NCBI GenBank assembly: GCA_002291845.1
Contig: DBAU01000080.1
Span: 42,353-80,174, forward strand
DNA from: Alphaproteobacteria bacterium UBA1002
GTDB taxonomy: Bacteria > Pseudomonadota > Alphaproteobacteria > Rickettsiales > UBA998
DNA: 37,822 nt
Reading direction: 5' to 3'
Part shown: piece after piece, positions 1-6,111 of the stretch
How the letters are laid out: every line of letters starts with the position of its first letter
How positions within the stretch are numbered: position 1 is the first letter of the stretch
Made by a program: the position numbers and the translations under genes
Notes under the pieces: model-generated
Database searches by the model: none
Told to the model about the DNA's origin: nothing
What the model saw: only the letters and a program-made list of their open reading frames with translations

Positions 1-778
1 CATTGGTAATCGTCGCCGTGGCTCGATCGGAAGCGATGGTTGAACCAACGGGAGTACTTAGTACAATGTCAAACGCCTCATCGGCTTCAAAGTTCGTATC
101 GCCAGCCACCGAAACAGAAATGATTTTGCTCGTTTCCCCGGCGGCGAAGTTAACGGTACCGGAGGGCAGGATACCCCCTGAAAAATCATCTGCATTTACG
201 GCACCCTGCACCGACCAGGAGACCGAGCTGGTTCCCGTAACTTCACCCGCGCGTGTGATGGTCAGATTCACGGTGGTGGAGCCTGAATCCCCTTCCAGAA
301 TGGAGGACGGGCCATTGACGGTAATACTCAGGGTGGGAGGCGGGGGCGTGTAAAAAATAAAGTCAGAGGCTTGGAGTCCCGTGGCGAAGGTAAGGGCCGC
401 ATTATCGTCATTAATGATGATCAGCTGAGGGACAAATCGTGGCAATTGAATGATCTGACTAAATGAACGGATATCCGTGAAATCCGTGAGGTCAATTTTA
501 TCGCCTTGGAGGCGATTGAAGTCATTGATTTGCGTCTCAGAAAAATCCGGGGCAACAGAGCGCAAAATCCTAAACGTGTCTGCGCCCGAACCACCAATTA
601 AGGTTCTAAATCCATTTCCACCACTGACAAGCGTATCATCCCCCAGTCCTCCAAAAAGCGAGGTTAGATCGTGGGTGGAGACAAGGAAATCGTTGCCTTC
701 ATTCCCAAACACCCGATCCGAATTGCCCGTTGTGGAGAGAGTATCATTATCGGAAGTGCCATTAATCGTATTGGACAT
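1..778 (-). CDS. RTX / Calx-beta calcium-binding protein, N-terminal part (runs off left edge)
   Basis: Reading the minus strand from the ATG at 776-778 gives an open frame with no stop down to base 1, about 259 residues. The first ~65 residues carry degenerate RTX nonapeptides (NGTSDNDTL, FGNEGNDFL, FGGLGDDTL, IGGSGADTF), followed by an INDFN...GDKIDLTDF segment of the kind that closes serralysin-type RTX blocks. A short proline linker (TPPPPT, about residue 143) leads into a Calx-beta domain whose end shows the typical AGDTNFEADEAFDIVL and ATATITN strings. There is no signal peptide, as expected for a type I secretion substrate; the C-terminal secretion signal would lie outside the window. 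A Shine-Dalgarno AAGG stands 8 bases before the start. The PrtD-like exporter pair at 17266-20465 is a plausible transporter (inference). Function of the full protein (adhesin, enzyme, surface layer) is unknown. Confidence 0.85.
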   Translation of the reverse strand, partial: MSNTINGTSDNDTLSTTGNSDRVFGNEGNDFLVSTHDLTSLFGGLGDDTLVSGGNGFRTLIGGSGADTFRILRSVAPDFSETQINDFNRLQGDKIDLTDFTDIRSFSQIIQLPRFVPQLIIINDDNAALTFATGLQASDFIFYTPPPPTLSITVNGPSSILEGDSGSTTVNLTITRAGEVTGTSSVSWSVQGAVNADDFSGGILPSGTVNFAAGETSKIISVSVAGDTNFEADEAFDIVLSTPVGSTIASDRATATITN

Positions 779-853
779 GAAGCTACCTTATCAGAGAATG
801 GTCAGGGGTACGCCTGACGCGTAACAATGACTAACAAATTAACAGGGGTTTAA

Positions 854-882
854 TTAATATTTAGTTAATAAGATAAATGCAA
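854..882 (-). promoter_or_regulatory. Candidate sigma-70 promoter for the RTX gene
   Basis: On the minus strand TTGCAT (877-882) is followed after exactly 17 bases by TATTAA (854-859). The stretch is strongly AT-rich compared with its surroundings and lies about 70 bases before the RTX start codon, downstream of the ompA-like gene's terminator. This is a motif match by eye only. Confidence 0.35.
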
Positions 883-952
883 TGATAATTTTCCCTTTAT
901 CGGCCCGTAACGAATTTACCATAAAATATAAAATGTTTTCTGTTTTACTAAC

Positions 953-979
953 AAAAAAGGGAGCCCGAAGGCTCCCTTT
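953..979 (-). terminator. Rho-independent terminator of the OmpA-like gene
   Basis: A perfect 10-base-pair stem (arms 956-965 and 970-979) closes a four-base loop that reads TTCG on the minus strand, a very stable tetraloop, and is followed by a run of six T (958-953, overlapping the A/T end of the stem). It lies about 20 bases after the stop codon of the OmpA-like gene and separates it from the RTX gene. Confidence 0.93.
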
Positions 980-1000
980 CTCAGTCATGTGATGTTAACC

Positions 1001-1561
1001 CTATCGCGCGATATTCAGCTCGATTTCTACGCGACGGTCACGCCACAGGCAGGCAATGGCCTCATTCCGTGCCATGCCTTCGCAGTTAGAGACCGGAGCT
1101 TCTTCACCCAGCGCACGAATTTCCACGGCATCGGTTTTCAGGTAACCGCGGCTGGCGAGGTAGGAACGCACAGCATCCGCGCGACGGCGCGAGAGGGTAT
1201 AGTTATAGTCAGTGTTGCCAATGGCATCAGCATACCCAACAATGTCGACGCTGCTTACGGCGGCTGACTGGCCAAGAATGGACGCAACCGTATCCAGCTT
1301 GGCGGCCGCAGCGGGGGTCAACTCCGCGCTATCGAAGGCAAAGTAGACAGTCAATGCCTCACGATCCATCGCCACTTCACCGGCCATGCAAGCATCGGCA
1401 CCGTTATCCCAGCGTGTGCGCACGCAGTTATCAAAGCTGTTGGTAATGATATTGCCCTGGTTATCTTTTACCGCATCGCGCAGGTCTGCCTGCTGTGCCT
1501 GACCTACGAGCGGGGCCACCATCAGAAATGTGCTGGCAAGCAGCAGAGTTGACTTCTTCAT
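1001..1561 (-). CDS. OmpA-family peptidoglycan-binding outer-membrane protein
   Basis: 186 residues. A signal peptide occupies about residues 1-22 (MKKSTLLLASTFLMVAPLVGQAQ). After a short region with paired cysteines (NCVRTRWDNGADACM) comes an OmpA C-terminal domain from about residue 70: YFAFDSAELT, GYADAIGNTDYNYTLSRRRADAV and the terminal RDRRVEIEL. The Asp of GNTDYN and the Arg of LSRRRADAV are the residues that in this family bind diaminopimelate of peptidoglycan. No N-terminal beta-barrel is present, so it is a short periplasmic or Pal-like wall anchor; there is no lipobox, so it is not a lipoprotein. An AAGGA Shine-Dalgarno precedes the ATG. It ends in a strong terminator and has its own promoter region, separate from mltG. 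Confidence 0.9.
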   Translation of the reverse strand: MKKSTLLLASTFLMVAPLVGQAQQADLRDAVKDNQGNIITNSFDNCVRTRWDNGADACMAGEVAMDREALTVYFAFDSAELTPAAAAKLDTVASILGQSAAVSSVDIVGYADAIGNTDYNYTLSRRRADAVRSYLASRGYLKTDAVEIRALGEEAPVSNCEGMARNEAIACLWRDRRVEIELNIAR

Positions 1562-1597
1562 AAATCATCCTTCATCGAGTTATTTGCGTTCATTGCC

Positions 1598-1614
1598 CAT
1601 AGGGTAACCCTATG
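1598..1614. promoter_or_regulatory. Perfect inverted repeat upstream of the OmpA-like gene
   Basis: Two 8-base arms (CATAGGGT and ACCCTATG) flank a single A. As RNA on the minus strand it would fold to a 7-base-pair stem with a 3-base loop. It lies 37-53 bases before the start codon and just after a TATAGT box (1624-1629, minus strand), so it would form close to the 5' end of the message. It may be an mRNA-stabilising hairpin or an operator; the sequence alone does not decide. Confidence 0.5.
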
Positions 1615-1715
1615 TTCGAGCGGACTATATCAGAAACAGGGTTTGTCACCTAATGATTTAGGCAGGAGTCGAAGGAGGGCAAAATAATTGCGCCATGATG
1701 TGGCCAGGAGAGGAG

Positions 1716-2714
1716 TTATTCCGGCTGTGCCGACGAGGATTCCCTGCGCCGGATCATTCGGTAGGCGACTACGTTCCGGTTATGCTCTGCCAGCGTTTCA
1801 GCAAAGCGATGCCCCCCAGCACCGTCGGCTACAAAATAGAGCTCACGCGTTGCGGGAGGCTGAAGTACCGCCTCCAGAGAGGCGCGCCCCGGATGGCAAA
1901 TAGGGGACGGCGGAAGACCACGGATCGCATAGGTGTTAAACGGATCCTCTACGGTGAGTTCCTGTCGGCTCAGCACCTGCTTCATGATACCGGTACGATG
2001 ATAAATGCCATATAAGGTAGTTGGGTCGGACTGCAGCGGCATCCCGGCGCGCAAACGATTGATAAAGACAGCCGCTACGCGCCCACGCTCATCCGCTACC
2101 CCAGTTTCTTTCTCTACAATGGAAGCAAGGATCAGCGCTTCGTCCGGGCTGGCTAGCGGCAAACCGGGCTGGCGGCTCTCCCATAACGCCGACAGAGTGC
2201 GCTGCAAGGCCCGACGCATACGATCCACAACCGCCGCACGGGTTTCATGTCGTAAAAAGAAATAGGTCTCTGGGAGGAGGCTTCCTTCGGGTAGAGGCTC
2301 CGGGACATCGCCGGTCAGCGCGGTCTCTGCCTCCAGCAAGGCTCGAATATCGGCACTTAAGCGTCCCTCTGGAACGGTCAGCGAATGGGTAATAGATTTA
2401 CCTTCCACCAAAAGATGGGTGACCTCTACCGGACGAATCCCGGTACCAAAACGGTATTCCCCTGCCTTGAATCGGGCCTGTTCACCCCGCAGGGCAACGA
2501 TGGCCTGATAGGCGAGCGGATAGCGCAATACGCCCGCGTCACTCAGTTGGGCAACGATGCCTCGAAATGGCGTACCCGGCTCGATGACCAATACCACATC
2601 GTGCGCCAAGGGCCCCGGCTTAGCGTAATCACGCCAGACGTACGCTGCCAGTGCCGCCGCCACCGCACAGGCAACCAGACTTAGCACCAGTAAAACACGC
2701 ACCACACGAAACAT
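1716..2714 (-). CDS. mltG: Endolytic murein transglycosylase MltG (YceG-like)
   Basis: 332 residues from the ATG at 2714; a GTG at 2744 would add ten residues but has no better ribosome site, and the ATG puts the membrane anchor (VVRVLLVLSLVACAVAAALAAYVW) right at the N-terminus as in the family. The enzyme cuts nascent glycan strands at the inner membrane and so sets their length. The YceG domain is clear: the LILASIVEKETG segment carries the catalytic Glu, followed by RGRVAAVFINRL, MPLQSDPTTLYG and the TYAIRGLPPSPICHPG block. It follows fabF by about 55 bases in the same direction, the usual alphaproteobacterial order, and is probably co-transcribed with acpP-fabF. Confidence 0.93.
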   Translation of the reverse strand: MFRVVRVLLVLSLVACAVAAALAAYVWRDYAKPGPLAHDVVLVIEPGTPFRGIVAQLSDAGVLRYPLAYQAIVALRGEQARFKAGEYRFGTGIRPVEVTHLLVEGKSITHSLTVPEGRLSADIRALLEAETALTGDVPEPLPEGSLLPETYFFLRHETRAAVVDRMRRALQRTLSALWESRQPGLPLASPDEALILASIVEKETGVADERGRVAAVFINRLRAGMPLQSDPTTLYGIYHRTGIMKQVLSRQELTVEDPFNTYAIRGLPPSPICHPGRASLEAVLQPPATRELYFVADGAGGHRFAETLAEHNRNVVAYRMIRRRESSSAQPE

Positions 2715-2769
2715 GAGAAAATAGTAGCGAGAGTGAACCCGCACACGCCAGAGAAAAGCGACGCGGTTA

Positions 2770-4026
2770 TTACACGCGGCGGAAGATCAGCGTTGAATTA
2801 GTGCCGCCAAATCCAAAGGCATTGGATAACGCCACGTTAATCGGACGCTGCTGTGCCGTATGCGGGACCAGATTCAGATCACAGCTATCAGAGGGATCAT
2901 CCAGATTGCGTGTCGGCGGCGCAACATTGTCTCGAATAGCGAGCACGCTGAAGATGGCTTCTACGCTGCCCGCAGCGCCCAGCAAATGGCCAATCGCTGA
3001 TTTGGTAGAAGACATCGCCAGTTTGTACGCATCCTGTCCAAACAGGCGCTTTACCGCGCCATGTTCGATTTCATCCCCCAGCGGGGTCGACGTTCCGTGT
3101 GCATTAACGTAATCCACCTGATCGGTGTTCAGCCCGGCTTTACGCATAGCCATCTGCATCGAACGGTATCCACCATCCCCATGCTCTTCCGGCGCGGTGA
3201 TATGGTACGCATCGCCGGAGAGGCCGTAGCCAATCAACTCTGCGTAAATTTTTGCGCCGCGTTTCTTCGCGTGCTCATATTCTTCCAGCACCACGCAGCC
3301 AGAACCCTCTCCCATCACGAAGCCATCCCGGCCCTTATCCCACGGACGGGAGGCCCGTTCGGGTGTATCGTTGTAGGAGGTTGAGAGCGCGCGCAGGGCA
3401 ACGAACCCGGCAATGCCAATACGGCAGACCGTTGCTTCAGCGCCACCAGCGATCATCACATCGGCGTCACCACGGCGGATCATCTCGGCGGCATCACCAA
3501 TGGCATGCGCTCCAGTGGAACACGCCGTAACCACGGCGTGGTTAGGCCCTTTGAAACCATGCTTGATGGATACCTGTCCGGAGACAAGATTGATCAGTGA
3601 CGCCGGAATAAAGAAAGGACTCACGCGACGTGGGCCCTTCTCTATCATCAGCAGGGTGGTTTCCTCAATGCGCTTCAGGCCACCAATGCCTGAGCCAATT
3701 AAAACACCCGTCATGCATTGCTGTTCATGTGTCTGAGGCTTCCAGCCTGAATCAGCAATTGCCTGCTCGGCTGCAGCGATCCCATACAGAATGAAGTCAT
3801 CGACCTTTTTCTGATCCTTCGGGTCCAGATAATCATCCGGATTAAACTGGCCTTTTTCCGTTCCGCGCGGCACTTCACCGGCCACCTGCGCTGGGATATC
3901 TGTCAAATCGAAGGACTGAATCCGACGCAGGCCAGACTTGCCTTCCTTGATTGCAGACCACGTGTCCTCAACCCCGCTAGCAAGCGGAGTGACAAGACCC
4001 AGGCCGGTAACAACGACACGACGCAT
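2770..4026 (-). CDS. fabF: 3-oxoacyl-ACP synthase II (KAS II)
   Basis: 418 residues, the normal FabF length. It condenses malonyl-ACP with an acyl-ACP in fatty acid elongation in the cytoplasm. The thiolase-fold catalytic triad is intact: Cys169 in TACSTGAHAIGD, His310 in VNAHGTSTPLGDE and His347 in TKSAIGHLLGAAG. The N-terminus MRRVVVTGLGLVTPLA and the glycine-rich end FGFGGTNSTLIF are typical. It lies 36 bases after acpP on the same strand and just ahead of mltG. The fabD and fabG genes that often precede acpP are not here; mlaE diverges instead. Confidence 0.97.
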   Translation of the reverse strand: MRRVVVTGLGLVTPLASGVEDTWSAIKEGKSGLRRIQSFDLTDIPAQVAGEVPRGTEKGQFNPDDYLDPKDQKKVDDFILYGIAAAEQAIADSGWKPQTHEQQCMTGVLIGSGIGGLKRIEETTLLMIEKGPRRVSPFFIPASLINLVSGQVSIKHGFKGPNHAVVTACSTGAHAIGDAAEMIRRGDADVMIAGGAEATVCRIGIAGFVALRALSTSYNDTPERASRPWDKGRDGFVMGEGSGCVVLEEYEHAKKRGAKIYAELIGYGLSGDAYHITAPEEHGDGGYRSMQMAMRKAGLNTDQVDYVNAHGTSTPLGDEIEHGAVKRLFGQDAYKLAMSSTKSAIGHLLGAAGSVEAIFSVLAIRDNVAPPTRNLDDPSDSCDLNLVPHTAQQRPINVALSNAFGFGGTNSTLIFRRV

Positions 4027-4062
4027 GTGAGATCAAAAAAATGAAGTAGGGTTAAACCGCGA

Positions 4063-4299
4063 TTAAGCCGCGTGCTCTTCGAGATAGGCGACGGCATCTT
4101 TCACTGTTTGGATTTTTTCCGCTGCATCATCCGGAATTTCGCAATTAAATTCTTCTTCGAACGCCATTACCAGTTCGACCGTATCAAGGCTATCAGCGCC
4201 CAGATCGTCAATGAAGCTGGCTTCGGAGGTCACCTTGTCGGCCTCTACGCCGAGGTGCTCAACTACGATTTTCTTCACGCGTTCTGCGATGTCGCTCAT
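4063..4299 (-). CDS. acpP: Acyl carrier protein
   Basis: 78 residues, acidic, with the invariant phosphopantetheine site GADSLDTVELVMAFEEEF (Ser of DSL near residue 37). It carries growing acyl chains for fatty acid and lipid A synthesis. A strong Shine-Dalgarno, AGGAG, stands nine bases before the ATG, fitting a highly expressed gene. It is the first gene of the acpP-fabF-mltG group. Confidence 0.98.
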   Translation of the reverse strand: MSDIAERVKKIVVEHLGVEADKVTSEASFIDDLGADSLDTVELVMAFEEEFNCEIPDDAAEKIQTVKDAVAYLEEHAA

Positions 4300-4338
4300 T
4301 TGTATATCTCCTAATAATACTCAAAAAAAGAGAGCATG

Positions 4339-4370
4339 GTTAAACTCAAATGCGCACTTGAGCGCAAGTG
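4339..4370 (-). promoter_or_regulatory. acpP promoter candidate with overlapping palindrome
   Basis: On the minus strand TTGCGC (4362-4367) and TTTAAC (4339-4344) are 17 bases apart. The first box lies inside a perfect palindrome with 6-base arms, CACTTG and CAAGTG, around AGCG (4355-4370). A regulator binding the palindrome would block the -35 region. Both the promoter and the operator reading are by eye. Confidence 0.35.
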
Positions 4371-4380
4371 AAATCGATGT

Positions 4381-4402
4381 GAAAAATGCCCTAGCATAGG
4401 GC
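4381..4402 (-). terminator. Hairpin plus T-run, minus-strand terminator-like
   Basis: Arms GCCCTA (4388-4393) and TAGGGC (4397-4402) enclose three bases, and on the minus strand the stem is followed by ATTTTTC. It sits upstream of acpP, so it would stop transcription entering from antisense of mlaE rather than end a known gene. Confidence 0.5.
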
Positions 4403-4404
4403 TC

Positions 4405-4425
4405 GGGCTTTGACTAGCCCTTTTT
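4405..4425 (+). terminator. Hairpin plus T-run, plus-strand terminator-like
   Basis: Arms GGGCT (4405-4409) and AGCCC (4416-4420) with a 6-base loop are followed by five T. No plus-strand gene lies before it; mlaE starts 150 bases later. It could stop antisense transcripts from acpP or act as a leader attenuator of mlaE if the promoter lies further left. Confidence 0.5.
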
Positions 4426-4574
4426 ATCAGCCCCGAATGGGCCTTTTTCCATACCCGAGACGCCCAAGCCTCTTGGATCATACGCGACAGCGGTTAGATT
4501 TTTCAGGCGCCGCGGCCTCCTTTGACCTGAATTTCTTGTCTCCATGTGCCCAATTCGCTAAGAGCGAGAGTAAC

Positions 4575-5360
4575 ATGTTTGGTATTTTTCATTTTCTGCA
4601 AGCGATCGGACGCACCTTTCTTGCCTTTTTGAGCGCAGTTGGGCGGCTGGTATTGTTTGCCTGGCAGGGGCTGAGCGCTGCCCTTGCGCCGCCGTATTAT
4701 CCACGCCAGATCATACGTCAGATGGTCGAAATCGGCTATTATTCCCTGCCGGTCATCGGCCTGACAGCCATTTTCACCGGCGCGGTGCTCGCACTGCAAA
4801 GCTACTCCGGTTTTTCCCGCTTCTCGGCGGAATCCTCTATCCCCACCGTGGTGGTATTATCGATTACCCGGGAATTGGGCCCGGTATTGGCCGGACTGAT
4901 GGTGGCGGGACGCATTGGCGCGTCTTTCGCCGCGGAAATTGGAACCATGCGCGTCACCGAACAGATCGATGCACTGGTCACGCTGTCAACGAACCCGTTT
5001 AAATATCTCGTTTTCCCACGATTAATAGCCGGACTGTTGATGCTGCCGTTTTTGGTGCTGATTGCCGATATTATCGGGGTCTTTAGCGGATACGTGGTCA
5101 GCGTCAATAAACTCGGCTTCTCACCCGGTCCCTATTTGAAAAATACGCTCGATTTTCTGGAAGCACGCGATGTGATCTCCGGACTGGTTAAAGCGGCTGC
5201 TTTTGGATTTATTGTGGCACTTATGGGGTGCTACCATGGCTATCATAGCAAGGGCGGCGCGCAGGGCGTTGGCGCAGCAACCACCAATGCAGTGGTCAGT
5301 GCGTCTATTCTGATTCTGCTCTTTAACTATTTCATTACCTCACTCTTTTTCGGCACATGA
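4575..5360 (+). CDS. mlaE: MlaE-family lipid ABC transporter permease
   Basis: 261 residues from the ATG at 4575, which has GAGAG just upstream and matches the family's start; the frame stays open further left only through terminator-like sequence. It is the integral membrane subunit of the Mla system, which moves phospholipid between outer and inner membranes. The MlaE signature is clear: PVIGLTAIFTGAVLALQSY, VVLSITRELGPVLAGLMVAGRIGASFAAEIGTMRVTEQIDAL, and PRLIAGLLMLPFLVLIADIIG, then MGCYHGYHSKGGAQGVGAATTNAVV near the end. Five or six hydrophobic segments are visible. The stop overlaps the mlaF start (ATGA), so the two are translationally coupled. Confidence 0.95.
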   Translation: MFGIFHFLQAIGRTFLAFLSAVGRLVLFAWQGLSAALAPPYYPRQIIRQMVEIGYYSLPVIGLTAIFTGAVLALQSYSGFSRFSAESSIPTVVVLSITRELGPVLAGLMVAGRIGASFAAEIGTMRVTEQIDALVTLSTNPFKYLVFPRLIAGLLMLPFLVLIADIIGVFSGYVVSVNKLGFSPGPYLKNTLDFLEARDVISGLVKAAAFGFIVALMGCYHGYHSKGGAQGVGAATTNAVVSASILILLFNYFITSLFFGT

Positions 5361-6109
5361 GCACCCCCGTCATTGAAACCCGTAACCTGCACAAGGCATT
5401 TGGCCCCAAAGTGGTGCTGGACGGTATTGACCTAACGGTGAACCAGGGGGAATCGCTGGTCATCATCGGTGGATCAGGTACGGGAAAGTCGGTTCTACTG
5501 AAATGCATTCTTGGGCTACTGGCGCCCGATGCGGGGGAAGTGCTGATTAATGGGGAGCCGACGGCGAAACTCTCCCAACGCGCCCGTGAAGAACGGATGC
5601 GCCAGTTCGGTATGTTGTTTCAGGGCGGTGCCCTCTTTGACAGCCTTACTGTATGGGAGAATATCACCTTCGCGCTGGCCCGCTCCGGCATGAAAAAGGA
5701 TGCACGGCTGGCGCTCGCGCAGGAGAAGTTACAGGCGGTTGGGCTGAAGCCGGAAACGGCGCTTCTACGCCCTTCAGAGCTCTCTGGTGGCATGATGAAA
5801 CGCGTCTCGCTGGCGCGGGCCATCTGCGCCGATCCGCCGATCATCTTTTTTGATGAGCCCACCACAGGCCTTGATCCCATCATGGCCGATGTCATCAATG
5901 ATCTGATTGTGGCCTGCACCCGCTCGCAGGGGAAAACCACCCTCACCATCACCCATGACATGCATTCGGCGCGCAAAATTGGCACCCGTATCGCCATGAT
6001 TTATCAGGGAAAGATCATCCATGATGGTCCCGCGGAACAGATCATGGAGAGTGGTAACCCCTACGTCGATCAATTTGTCCATGGCCGGGCCACCGGCCCC
6101 ATCACTTAG
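5357..6109 (+). CDS. mlaF: MlaF-family ABC transporter ATPase
   Basis: 250 residues. Cytoplasmic ATPase that powers the MlaE permease. Walker A GGSGTGKSVLLK, Q-loop FQGGALFDSLTVWENI, signature LSGGMMKRVSLARAI, Walker B IIFFDEPTTGLDP and the switch His in TLTITHDM are all present. The GALFDSLTVWENI string is characteristic of the Mla ATPase. It overlaps mlaE by four bases. The substrate-binding MlaD and the small MlaB/MlaC genes are not in the window; the next gene is convergent, with only two bases between stops. Confidence 0.95.
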   Translation: MSTPVIETRNLHKAFGPKVVLDGIDLTVNQGESLVIIGGSGTGKSVLLKCILGLLAPDAGEVLINGEPTAKLSQRAREERMRQFGMLFQGGALFDSLTVWENITFALARSGMKKDARLALAQEKLQAVGLKPETALLRPSELSGGMMKRVSLARAICADPPIIFFDEPTTGLDPIMADVINDLIVACTRSQGKTTLTITHDMHSARKIGTRIAMIYQGKIIHDGPAEQIMESGNPYVDQFVHGRATGPIT

Positions 6110-6111
6110 GC

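Noticed and set aside
4410..4574. N-terminal extension of mlaE by 55 residues from a TTG at 4410
   Set aside because: The extension starts inside a terminator-like hairpin, resembles no MlaE N-terminus, and the ATG at 4575 has a ribosome site and gives the normal family length.
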